Of a stretch of 64,000 bases of DNA, positions 25,116 through 33,536 are shown in pieces. The position numbers and the translations under genes were made by a program. Source of the DNA: an uncultured Pelagibacteraceae bacterium. Lineage in GTDB: Bacteria; Pseudomonadota; Alphaproteobacteria; Pelagibacterales; Pelagibacteraceae. Numbering within the stretch: the first letter of the stretch is position 1; the number at the start of each line of letters is the position of its first letter. Where the stretch lies: assembly GCA_902537055.1 (NCBI GenBank), contig CACAZW010000003.1:1-64000 (forward strand), in the 5' to 3' direction. The notes beneath the pieces are model-generated. The model was not told where the DNA came from, ran no database searches, and worked only from the letters and a program-made list of their open reading frames with translations.

Positions 25116-25919
25116 ATGAACAAACTCTTTTCAATTTTAATTATTATTTTATTTTCATTCTTTGGAAACATTGCAATTGCCGGGGACGATGGAAAACTAA
25201 AAGTAGATGGAAATAAAAATAATAATGGATATGAGGAAGTTGGAGATTGTTTTGAAAAAATTAATAGAGGAGTTTTTGCATTTAACCAGGCTTTAGACAA
25301 AGTAATTTTTAAGCCACTTGCTAAGGGTTATAGAATGTTTCCTCAACCTATAAGGTCAGGAACTAGCAATGCACTAAGCAACCTAGGCAATGTTGTTACA
25401 ATTCCCAACAATGTTCTTCAAGGTCAATTCAAAAATGCTGGAGTAAATTCTGCAAGATTCGTTATTAATTCAACTTTAGGAATTGTAGGAATTTTCGATG
25501 TCGCATCTTATTATGGATTAAAAAAACGTGATAAAGAGGACTATGGGCAAACATTAGGAGTTTGGGGTGCTGGTCCAGGTTGTTATTTTGTTTTACCTAT
25601 TCTAGGACCAACTACTGTAAGAGATTCACTTGGATCAATTGTCAATATTATTGGAGGAGATGCATGGTACAACGTGACTGTCGTTAATGATACACAATAT
25701 TTTTCTGAGGCCGATTATTATGCATCTAAATTATTAGATGGTATCGACTTTAGAGCAAAAAATTTAGAGTCGTTTGATAGTTTAGAAAGTAGTTCTGTAG
25801 ATCTCTATGCATCTGTTAGAAGTCTTTACATACAAGATAGATACAGAAAAGTTAGAAATATTGACAAAACAACAGAAACACTCAGTGACGACGATTGGGA
25901 AGAATTAGATAGTCAATAA
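25116..25919 (+). CDS. mlaA: MlaA/VacJ outer-membrane lipid asymmetry lipoprotein-like protein
   Basis: DCFEKINRGVFAFNQALDKVIFKPLAKGYR, NFV-type helices, DYGQTLGVWGAGPGCYFVLPILGPTTVRDSLG. Confidence 0.93.
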   Translation: MNKLFSILIIILFSFFGNIAIAGDDGKLKVDGNKNNNGYEEVGDCFEKINRGVFAFNQALDKVIFKPLAKGYRMFPQPIRSGTSNALSNLGNVVTIPNNVLQGQFKNAGVNSARFVINSTLGIVGIFDVASYYGLKKRDKEDYGQTLGVWGAGPGCYFVLPILGPTTVRDSLGSIVNIIGGDAWYNVTVVNDTQYFSEADYYASKLLDGIDFRAKNLESFDSLESSSVDLYASVRSLYIQDRYRKVRNIDKTTETLSDDDWEELDSQ

Positions 25920-25930
25920 CTAGTCATTTA

Positions 25931-26527
25931 ATGAAATCTTTTAAAAGTTTAATTATATTTTTATTTTTGTTTTTATTTAATTTTAATAACATTACATTTG
26001 CAAAAGACCCTAGTGCATTAATTAATCAAATAGTAGATGAAGCTGCATCAATATTGTCTAGCGATGATCCTGTGGAGTCGAAAATTATAAAATTAAATGC
26101 AATTGCAGAAAGTAGTGTAGATATAAATGGAATAGGCATGTATACCCTCGGAAAATACAGAAAGTCAATTACTGATGAACAAAAATCTAAGTATCAAAAA
26201 TTATTTAGGAGTTATTTTTTAAAGAGCTTCTCTAGTAGATTGGTAGATTATACAAATCCAAGAATTAACGTAGTCTCACAAAAAAAAATTAACGATAAAT
26301 ACACTATAGTTAATAGTATATTGGAAGCTACTTCGAAAAGACCTCAGGTTAAAATTGACTGGAGAATTTATACAAAAAATCCAGAAAGACCTTTAATAAG
26401 AGATCTCATTGTAGAAGGATTAAGTTTGGCAAGAACGCAAAAAGAAGAATTTAATTCAATTATACAAAATAATGGTGGGGATATAAATGCATTATTTAAA
26501 ACACTAGAGGAATTTTTAATTAAATAA
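25931..26527 (+). CDS. mlaC: MlaC-family phospholipid-binding protein
   Basis: Signal peptide; GMYTLGKYRKSITDEQKSKYQKLFRSYFLKSFSSRL; follows mlaA. Confidence 0.85.
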   Translation: MKSFKSLIIFLFLFLFNFNNITFAKDPSALINQIVDEAASILSSDDPVESKIIKLNAIAESSVDINGIGMYTLGKYRKSITDEQKSKYQKLFRSYFLKSFSSRLVDYTNPRINVVSQKKINDKYTIVNSILEATSKRPQVKIDWRIYTKNPERPLIRDLIVEGLSLARTQKEEFNSIIQNNGGDINALFKTLEEFLIK

Positions 26528-26528
26528 T

Positions 26529-27113
26529 TTAATAAAATCCAATTTCACTTAAGCAAATATCTGATTTGAAATCATCAAAACCTGCGACTAAACCAACTGA
26601 TTTTATATTTTGTCCTAATATACTTTTTGGTTGATAAAAGTTTGATTTTTTAAATTGTTTAAATGGCACTCTAATTTTATTCCAATTTTTCGTAGTAACA
26701 AAAGTGTAGCTATAATACTGCCACGGCGCAAGAGTTAACCCAGTTCTTAAATGGAGATTATAATTTTTTTCATTACCATAAACTTTTATGTATACTCCAT
26801 CATAATCTTTACTATTAATTTCTGGATCTAATTTTGTTCTGATTTGTATGAATCCACCGTTATTTTTTGTAGATACATCTCCAGTCATCCTATAACACAT
26901 CACTCCATCAACTTTCTCCACTATAAATTTTCCTGTAGATACACCTCCCATTACTTGATCAGTAATAAAATCCCACTTTTGAGATTGATTTGTTATTTTA
27001 GGATTTTTTAGTTGATCTAAAATCATATCTTTTGATAAAACATCGCTTTGACATATAAAAAATAAAATTAAAAATATTACTTTTTTCAAAACAGAACTAC
27101 TTTTTTTTTGCAA
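26529..27113 (-). CDS. CIA30-domain protein
   Basis: WDFITDQVMGGVSTGKFIVE...GGFIQIRTKL...YDGVYIKVYGNEKNYNLHLRT resembles the Complex I intermediate-associated protein 30 fold. Confidence 0.75.
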   Translation of the reverse strand: MQKKSSSVLKKVIFLILFFICQSDVLSKDMILDQLKNPKITNQSQKWDFITDQVMGGVSTGKFIVEKVDGVMCYRMTGDVSTKNNGGFIQIRTKLDPEINSKDYDGVYIKVYGNEKNYNLHLRTGLTLAPWQYYSYTFVTTKNWNKIRVPFKQFKKSNFYQPKSILGQNIKSVGLVAGFDDFKSDICLSEIGFY

Positions 27114-27552
27114 GTTGCTGGAGAAGGTAAATTTCTTTTTCTGTAAGAGTATTTTTTTCTTCTTTTATTTGATACTCTAAACTAAATAAATTAATTAATG
27201 AAAAAAAAGATACTAATCCTGTTATTAAAATAAAATAAATTGTGCTCAAATTAACAATAATCAATATTACAAATACACTCGTCCAACCTACAAATATTCC
27301 TCTTAAAATCATGCGATGACTCTTTAAGTCAGGTATTTTAATAAACTGAATAAATAAAAGTATTAAAAGAAGCATTATTCCTGAAATAGATGCTCTTAAT
27401 AAAACTAATGTATCTAATCCTCCCCCGTATAATTCTCGATGAATTAAATATGCAACAACTCCCTTATATGCAAAATAAAAAAGTATTACAGAACAGACTA
27501 ATATTGAAACATAATACGAAACCTTAGGCTTAATTTTAATTTTAAATTTCAT
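27097..27552 (-). CDS. Hypothetical membrane protein (about 4 TM)
   Basis: Hydrophobic segments; overlaps the start of the CIA30 ORF in the same direction. Confidence 0.6.
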   Translation of the reverse strand: MKFKIKIKPKVSYYVSILVCSVILFYFAYKGVVAYLIHRELYGGGLDTLVLLRASISGIMLLLILLFIQFIKIPDLKSHRMILRGIFVGWTSVFVILIIVNLSTIYFILITGLVSFFSLINLFSLEYQIKEEKNTLTEKEIYLLQQLAKKK

Positions 27553-27628
27553 TTTATTTAAAAGAATACTACAATTTTTATTGAAATTTTGAAAAACTAA
27601 AATTTTTAAACGTTGATTTTAGGGGATT

Positions 27629-27705
27629 TGGTGGGCCCGCCAGGACTCGAACCTGGGACCAATACATTATGAGTGTACTGCTCTAACCAACTGAGCTACA
27701 GGCCC
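27629..27705 (-). tRNA. tRNA with CAU anticodon (likely Ile2/lysidine type; Met not excluded)
   Basis: Minus: GGGCCTG TA GCTC AGTTGGTTA GAGC A GTACA CTCATAA TGTAT TGGTC CCAGG TTCGAGT CCTGG CGGGCCC A CCA. Complete cloverleaf with encoded CCA. Confidence 0.95.
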
Positions 27706-27706
27706 T
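27666..27706 (+). repeat. 41-bp direct repeat, left copy (within intact tRNA)
   Basis: attatgagtgtactgctctaaccaactgagctacaggccct; identical copy at 29695..29735. Confidence 0.97.
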
Positions 27707-27808
27707 TAAAATTGAGTCAATGTTTACTTTAGTTTTTAGAGTCTTGCAAGTCAGTAAACACAAACTGCAGATTGAATATGTTGGATCTGTGGGCATATGT
27801 TTATGGAT

Positions 27809-27832
27809 CGGTTGGTAAAACGGTTGGTAAAA
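27809..27832 (+). repeat. Tandem CGGTTGGTAAAA x2 (candidate integrase arm-type sites, left)
   Basis: Two perfect adjacent 12-mers; the 18-mer ATGGATCGGTTGGTAAAA (27803..27820) recurs at 29573..29590. Confidence 0.8.
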
Positions 27833-27913
27833 AGATTCACAACCTAGATGTGAAAAATCACAAATCATAATTTTTAATTCATAAAGCTTTCATTAACGAA
27901 AGGACGAAAAACT

Positions 27914-28162
27914 ATGAATGATATAACAAAGAAAATTCGGAACTATAGCCGAAGACAACCAATAACAGATAAGCGTTTTAAATTCTCAAATGATCTCCTG
28001 GCAAGAGCTGCATATGTTGGGAATGGAAAGAGTGCAGATAAGAGATTTGATACTTCAACGGAGGGCCTTTCAATGTGGATTTCTCCCTTTGGAATCAAGA
28101 CTTTCAATGCTTTTAGAGTCTTCAATTTTGATTTTTATATGATAGTTGTTTATAAAAATTAA
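27914..28162 (+). pseudogene. ORF resembling the N-terminal arm-binding domain of a tyrosine recombinase, truncated
   Basis: KRFDTSTEGLSMWISPFGIKTFNAFRV fits the usual FDT..GLs..i.P.G.KtF..r pattern of integrase N-termini; preceded by an AAAGGACG-like RBS. No core/catalytic domain follows. Confidence 0.55.
28102..28130 (+). repeat. 29-bp direct repeat, left copy
   Basis: tttcaatgcttttagagtcttcaattttg, identical to 29480..29508; a 13-bp core tttttagagtctt also occurs at 27733..27745. Confidence 0.95.
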
Positions 28163-28167
28163 TATTA

Positions 28168-29304
28168 ATGTCAAAACATATATGCCGCTTTTGTAATTCA
28201 GGAAAAATATCATCAAGACTTTTATTTGATAATTTTCCATTAGCACCTCAATCAACAAAGAATCCTCGTTTCGAAAATTTTGATTTTCTTATAGGTATTT
28301 GTGATGAATGCTTTTTAATCCAACAATTAAGTGAAGTGCCCTCTGAAATATTATATAGAGAATTTAAAAATGACGTTGTGGGTGAAAAATTAAATAATCA
28401 AAAATTATCATTTTTCAAATATATTACACATTACCTTAAAAAAAATATGACTGTTTTAGAAATGGGTGCTGGGAACGGTTTTGTAGTTAATAAGCTTGCT
28501 GAGTTAAATAAATCGATTAGATTTATAGCTAACGATTACAATTTAAATATCAAAAATGAATCCTCAAATATCGTCATGCTGGAAGGAGACATTCATGACT
28601 ATGAGTTTGATGATATAGATATTTTTTTTTCTTCTCACGTATTCGAACATATTGCTGATCCCACGTACCATTTAAAAAAAATCAAGAGAATGTTGAAAAT
28701 AGATGGGTTGTATATAATGGCAATTCCATTGTTCCAAAGTTGGATAAAAAAACTTAATCTTAATTCATTCACAACTGAACATTTAATCTATCCGTTTGAA
28801 GATGATTTGATTGCATTTTTCAATAACATGGGATTTGAGAAGGTTTCTTCAGAAGTCTACTTAGATCACTCACTTTTTATTTGTTTCAAGAAATTAGACA
28901 GCTCTCCAAAACCTATCTTAGCAAAATCTAAGCAGAGCTATTTGGATAATTTTTCAAAAAATTTAGACGATTTATCCAATCTTCTGCTGAACATTAGTAG
29001 CAAGCACAAAAAAATTGTGTTGTGGGGCGCCAATACTTCAAGCCAGCTACTACTAAACATTATGAATAAAATTGATAATTTAGAATGTTCTTTTGCAGTG
29101 GTAGATAATTCAAAATTAAAAATTAATGGCTATTTGTTTGGCACTGATATTAAAATTGATCAACCAGATATTATCACCACACTCAGTCAAAAAGATGCTG
29201 TAGTAATTATGGTCGGTACATTTGATGATGAGATTAAAAGGCAATGTGCTTTAATTAATCCTAATGTGAAAATTTATGACAAGTCTTTTATCTGTAGCGA
29301 TTAA
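28168..29304 (+). CDS. Class I SAM-dependent methyltransferase, sugar C-methyltransferase-like
   Basis: N-terminal zinc-binding CRFC...CDEC, SAM motif VLEMGAGNGFVVNKLAE, SSHVFEHIADPTYHLKKIKRMLK, and C-terminal nucleotide-binding-like region VLWGANTSSQLLLN. Confidence 0.88.
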   Translation: MSKHICRFCNSGKISSRLLFDNFPLAPQSTKNPRFENFDFLIGICDECFLIQQLSEVPSEILYREFKNDVVGEKLNNQKLSFFKYITHYLKKNMTVLEMGAGNGFVVNKLAELNKSIRFIANDYNLNIKNESSNIVMLEGDIHDYEFDDIDIFFSSHVFEHIADPTYHLKKIKRMLKIDGLYIMAIPLFQSWIKKLNLNSFTTEHLIYPFEDDLIAFFNNMGFEKVSSEVYLDHSLFICFKKLDSSPKPILAKSKQSYLDNFSKNLDDLSNLLLNISSKHKKIVLWGANTSSQLLLNIMNKIDNLECSFAVVDNSKLKINGYLFGTDIKIDQPDIITTLSQKDAVVIMVGTFDDEIKRQCALINPNVKIYDKSFICSD

Positions 29305-29479
29305 TAAGACTCATTGGAAATAAAGTTCTTTAGCCAACTTGACTCTATAAATAAGTAGTGTCAGATGATACAGGTTTTAGATTTTATGTAAGATGATTAA
29401 ATTAGGCCCGCGTAAGTCCGTTTAAACGATATGTTTGAGTCAGTTTGGGAGTCAAAAGTTGTTTCAAAAACCCGAGTCT

Positions 29480-29508
29480 TTTCAATGCTTTTAGAGTCTT
29501 CAATTTTG
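29480..29508 (+). repeat. 29-bp direct repeat, right copy
   Basis: Identical to 28102..28130. Confidence 0.95.
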
Positions 29509-29578
29509 TATTTATGATCCCGCTCCATTGTTGAATTTTCTTGATCTTATTTGACTTATTAAACAATTCAGAATGGAT

Positions 29579-29612
29579 CGGTTGGTAAAAGGTTGGCAAT
29601 AAGTTGGTAAAG
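29579..29612 (+). repeat. GGTTGGTAAAA-type repeats x3 (candidate integrase arm-type sites, right)
   Basis: CGGTTGGTAAAA / GGTTGGCAATA / AGTTGGTAAAG; GTTGG starts at 29581, 29592 and 29603 (11-bp period). Confidence 0.7.
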
Positions 29613-29651
29613 AAAGAAGTAAAATATTTATTGAAATAAGCTTTGGTAATG

Positions 29652-29670
29652 CTAACTTATTTAAAGTTAG
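29652..29670. repeat. Perfect inverted repeat CTAACTT-ATTTA-AAGTTAG
   Basis: 7-bp stem, 5-nt loop, between the right arm-type repeats and the tRNA fragment. Confidence 0.7.
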
Positions 29671-29694
29671 AAAGCAGAATTAGAAGTGTGATTA

Positions 29695-29735
29695 ATTATG
29701 AGTGTACTGCTCTAACCAACTGAGCTACAGGCCCT
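29695..29735 (-). pseudogene. tRNA(CAU) 5'-half fragment (att-like duplicate)
   Basis: Identical over 41 bp to the 5' half through the anticodon loop of the tRNA at 27629..27705; the 3' half is absent. Confidence 0.95.
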
Positions 29736-29749
29736 AAATAAAAGAATTA

Positions 29750-29776
29750 ATTATAACATTTTTTTTAAGTTAGCAA
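29750..29776 (-). promoter_or_regulatory. Possible orphaned tRNA promoter
   Basis: Minus: TTGCTA, 15-nt spacer, perfect TATAAT (29755..29750), about 15 nt upstream of the tRNA 5'-half fragment. Confidence 0.4.
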
Positions 29777-29794
29777 TTGAAGATAATTTAGTAT

Positions 29795-29869
29795 TGGTGG
29801 GCCGTGTTGGTTACGCTCCAACTACCCCTGCAATGTCAATGCAGTACTCTACTATTGAGCTAACGGCCC
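29795..29869 (-). tRNA. tRNA-Val (GAC), atypical D- and T-loops
   Basis: Minus: GGGCCGT TA GCTC AATAGTA GAGT A CTGCA TTGACAT TGCAG GGGTA GTTGG AGCGTAA CCAAC ACGGCCC A CCA. All stems pair (one G-U) and CCA is encoded. Confidence 0.85.
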
Positions 29870-31695
29870 TAACTCTCTAGGAAGCTTTTTAATTGCTTTG
29901 ATCTACTTGGGTGCTTTAATTTTCTTAATGCTTTAGCCTCAATTTGACGAATTCTTTCTCTAGTAACTGAAAATTGTAAACCAACTTCTTCTAACGTATG
30001 ATCTGTATTCATACCCACTCCAAATCTCATTCTTAAAACTCTTTCTTCTCGTGGAGTTAAGGTAGACAAAATTTTTGTAGTTGCCTCACTTAAATTTGAT
30101 TTTATTGCTTGCTCTAAAGGTGCAAGTGCTTTTGTATCTTCTATAAAATCTCCTAAACTGCTGTCTTCTTCATCCCCAACTGGTTTTTCTAAAGAAACAG
30201 GTTCTTTTGAGATTTTTAAAACTTTTCTAACTTTATCTAATGGCATTCTCAATTTTTTTGCCAATTCCTCAGGTGTAGCTTCTCTTCCAAATTCGCTGAG
30301 TATCAATCTCTGAGTTCTTACAATTTTATTTATAGTTTCTATCATGTGAACTGGTATTCTTATAGTTCTAGCCTGATCTGCAATCGATCTGGTTATTGCT
30401 TGTCTGATCCACCAAGTTGCATATGTAGAAAATTTATATCCTCTTCTGTACTCAAATTTATCAACTGCTTTCATTAATCCGATATTACCTTCTTGAATTA
30501 AATCTAAAAATTGGAGTCCTCTATTGGTGTACTTTTTTGCAATTGAAATTACCAATCTTAGATTAGCTTCAACCATTTCTTTTTTCGCGATTCTTGATTC
30601 TTTTTCACCTTTTTGGATCCTGTTGACTAATTTTTTATATTCAGTTACAGAAATTCCTAACTTTTTACTGATTTCAACGAGTCTATCTCGAATATTTTTA
30701 AAATCGTTTTTGTTTTTTAAGAAAAATTTTTTCCAGACATCATTTGTATTTAGAAATTCTTTTAGGTTAGGGTTTATCTCATTTCCAATATAAAATTTGA
30801 TAAATTCATCGCGTGAAATCTTAGAATCAATCGCTAGTCTTAATAAATTTCCTTCTAATGAAATTATCTTTTTATTTTCAGCATAATGCTTCTGTACCAA
30901 TTCTTCGAGTACCGATGGCGATAATTGAAGAGATTTTATATTTATTATAATATCATCAACAATCTTTTTGTAATTTTTTTCCTTCGAATGCGAAAATTTT
31001 ATTGATTTTAAAACACAATCTAATTTTTCATTTTGGTATTTAATTAATTTATTATATTCTTTAGTAAGTGTATGGACAGTTTGTAATACTTTTGGCTTTA
31101 TTTCTGTCTCCATAGCGGCTAATGTTGGATTAAATTCATCTTCCTCATTATTTGTAGATGCTACTGCATTTGTATCTTCATCTTGTTTTTTTTGTTTTGA
31201 TGTATTGCTATTTTCATCATCATCCATGTAGTTGGTATCAATATCGATAATCTCTCTTACTAGGATTTCATCGTTCTGAAGCTTTGTATTCCAATCAAAA
31301 AATTGTTGTGCAGTTATTGGACTTTGAGACAAAGCGTTAAGCATTACATCTTTTCCTGCTTCAATTCTTTTTGCTATCGCTATCTCTCCCTCACGCGATA
31401 ATAACTCTACTCCACCCATCTCTCTTAAATACATTCTTATGGGATCGTCACTTTTTTCTAATGTTTTACCTTCCTCTTTTGAAGATGCATCTTTTTTTCT
31501 TAAAACTTTATAATCAGATTTTTTTTCAACTAGTACAATATTTTCATCTAAAATATGAATAAACGCTTGTGCAAGATTTTCACCAGACAAATTTCTTTTT
31601 CCTAAGGATTTGTTTAATTCTTCGTGTGTAATAAATCCTCTATGGATGCCCCGACCCATTAATCTTGCAAATGATTTTGTAATTATTCGTTCCAC
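29869..31695 (-). CDS. rpoD: RNA polymerase sigma-70 factor RpoD
   Basis: [87 protein letters not shown]. Confidence 0.98.
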   Translation of the reverse strand: MERIITKSFARLMGRGIHRGFITHEELNKSLGKRNLSGENLAQAFIHILDENIVLVEKKSDYKVLRKKDASSKEEGKTLEKSDDPIRMYLREMGGVELLSREGEIAIAKRIEAGKDVMLNALSQSPITAQQFFDWNTKLQNDEILVREIIDIDTNYMDDDENSNTSKQKKQDEDTNAVASTNNEEDEFNPTLAAMETEIKPKVLQTVHTLTKEYNKLIKYQNEKLDCVLKSIKFSHSKEKNYKKIVDDIIINIKSLQLSPSVLEELVQKHYAENKKIISLEGNLLRLAIDSKISRDEFIKFYIGNEINPNLKEFLNTNDVWKKFFLKNKNDFKNIRDRLVEISKKLGISVTEYKKLVNRIQKGEKESRIAKKEMVEANLRLVISIAKKYTNRGLQFLDLIQEGNIGLMKAVDKFEYRRGYKFSTYATWWIRQAITRSIADQARTIRIPVHMIETINKIVRTQRLILSEFGREATPEELAKKLRMPLDKVRKVLKISKEPVSLEKPVGDEEDSSLGDFIEDTKALAPLEQAIKSNLSEATTKILSTLTPREERVLRMRFGVGMNTDHTLEEVGLQFSVTRERIRQIEAKALRKLKHPSRSKQLKSFLES

Positions 31696-31760
31696 AATAA
31701 AAAGTTTGAGGGACTTATATAATGTCTAATACAAAAAAATCTATGTGATTTTTTTTTATT

Positions 31761-33536
31761 TTAGTTGATTTTTTGTTGTTTTTTCAACTCTTTTATCTTG
31801 TTAAATGTCGTCTCACTCATATCTTGAGAAAACTTTGATTCTAACTCAGATATTCTTTGCTCTAACTCATAACTTTTTAAATCTTGAATAATCTCAGTGA
31901 AAATTTCTAATATTTTATGGTCATCATTCAAATTTTTTGAAATTATATGTTTAACTGAAGCATAATTCATAACTCTGTTAACAAGATTTTTATCCACATT
32001 TAATTTTTGAACATCTAGATTTAATAAATTTTGTGACTGATTTAAAATTTCTGCAAATAATTGTTTATTTTCATCACTATATAACTTTACATTTTCAATT
32101 AAGTGAAAGTTTTCATAAATTAATCTCGATTTTGCAAGCAGTATATATAAAAATGAGAATTCTTTTATTTCAAAAGATTTCAATGATTTTGTTTCATTAT
32201 AATAATTTTTGGTTTTAGCAAGAGATTTTGGAGAATTCATATAAATTTTGCTAAATTTTGAATTAATATTTGGTGTCAACTCGGAAACTTTTTCAAGAAA
32301 ATATTCCAGCGTATACTTTTTTACAAAGCTATCTTTAATATTTGATGCAATTTCTCTAAGTTTTTTTTCGAAGATCGCTTTCGAGCTTGGACTTTCAGTT
32401 GTTAGACTTATATAATGCTCGAATATAAATTTATGTATAGGTTTAGATTTTTGCTCAGAAATTTCTAAAAACTTATCTTTGCCAAATTTATTTACATAAT
32501 TATCTGGATCTAAGTTATTTTCCAAAAGAAGAAATGAAATTTTTTTATCAGGCTTTAATTCATCGATAATATTTTCTGCTGCTCTTATTGCAGCTTTATA
32601 ACCACTTTGATCACCGTCAAAACATATAATAATATGATTAAAGAATTGATTTAAAATTTGTATCTGTTTGCTTGTTAGAGCAGTCCCTAAGTTTGCGACA
32701 GTATTTTCTATTCCATTTTTTGATAAGCCAATAACATCCATATATCCTTCAACTAAATATACATCTTCTAATTTGTTTGATAACTTTCTTGCTTTATCAA
32801 GATTATATAAGTTTAAACCCTTTTTAAAAAAAAGGGTTTCAGGGGAATTAATATATTTGGCTGAATTTTTACTTTCATTTATTATTCTACCTCCAAAACC
32901 TATTATATTTCCAGAGATATTATTTATTGGGAAAATTATTCTGTTTCTAAATCTTGATATATGTTTTTTTCTCTTTTCATCAAAGTAAAATAAGCCCGTC
33001 TCTTTAATAGTGCTTTCATCAAAATCTTTTTTTAGTATTTCATAATAGTCTATGTCTTGTGTTACAAAACCAAGATTAAAATTTTTAACATCTATTCCTG
33101 ACAGTCCTCTTTCTTTAAGATAATTTTTTGCCTTGATTGAATTCTCATTTTTAAATAATTCATTTTTGTAAAAATCAGAAAAATTTCTACATATAGATTT
33201 ATATAATTTCCATTTACTCTCTCTTTCCTCATCTTGCTTAGAAAATGTATAAGGTTGCATCCCAGCAAGACTTGAAAGCATTTTAACTGCTTCGCCAAAT
33301 TTAAGACTTTGAGTTTTCATTACAAAGTCAAAAATGTTTCCATGTTCACTTGTGCTAAAGCAATGGTAAAATTCTTTTTCATCATTGACTGTAAATGACG
33401 GAGTTTTCTCTGTTTTAAATGGAGATAAACCAACAAACTCTTTACCTCTTTTTTTAAGTTTAACAGTCTTAGAAACAACTGTTGAAACTTTTAATCTAGT
33501 TTTAATTTCGTCTAAATATTCCTTCGGATATTTCAT
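31761..33536 (-). CDS. dnaG: DNA primase DnaG
   Basis: LKKRGKEFVGLSPFKTEKTPSFTVNDEKEFYHCFSTSEHGNIFDFVM, YLVEGYMDVIGL, FDGDQSG. Confidence 0.97.
   Translation of the reverse strand: MKYPKEYLDEIKTRLKVSTVVSKTVKLKKRGKEFVGLSPFKTEKTPSFTVNDEKEFYHCFSTSEHGNIFDFVMKTQSLKFGEAVKMLSSLAGMQPYTFSKQDEERESKWKLYKSICRNFSDFYKNELFKNENSIKAKNYLKERGLSGIDVKNFNLGFVTQDIDYYEILKKDFDESTIKETGLFYFDEKRKKHISRFRNRIIFPINNISGNIIGFGGRIINESKNSAKYINSPETLFFKKGLNLYNLDKARKLSNKLEDVYLVEGYMDVIGLSKNGIENTVANLGTALTSKQIQILNQFFNHIIICFDGDQSGYKAAIRAAENIIDELKPDKKISFLLLENNLDPDNYVNKFGKDKFLEISEQKSKPIHKFIFEHYISLTTESPSSKAIFEKKLREIASNIKDSFVKKYTLEYFLEKVSELTPNINSKFSKIYMNSPKSLAKTKNYYNETKSLKSFEIKEFSFLYILLAKSRLIYENFHLIENVKLYSDENKQLFAEILNQSQNLLNLDVQKLNVDKNLVNRVMNYASVKHIISKNLNDDHKILEIFTEIIQDLKSYELEQRISELESKFSQDMSETTFNKIKELKKQQKIN

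Larger units (their letters stand above)
27666..29735. mobile_element. Small tRNA-associated genomic island, integrase apparently truncated
   Basis: Bounded by a perfect 41-bp direct repeat of the tRNA 5' half. Internal 12-bp-type direct repeats near both ends, an integrase N-terminus-like ORF, and one cargo gene. Confidence 0.7.

Noticed and set aside
27683-27868. Minus ORF with FYQPFYQPIH, similar to 29402..29599 (FYQPIH)
   Set aside because: The similarity comes from the GGTTGGTAAAA and TTTTAGAGTC DNA repeats translated in the same frame; the first also overlaps the tRNA. More likely repeat DNA than protein.
27943-28125. Minus ORF antisense to the integrase-like ORF (MKTLKALK...)
   Set aside because: The opposite-strand ORF fits a known domain pattern and has a plausible RBS; this one does not.
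30524-31562. Plus-strand ORFs antisense to rpoD
   Set aside because: Antisense to conserved coding sequence, no independent motif.
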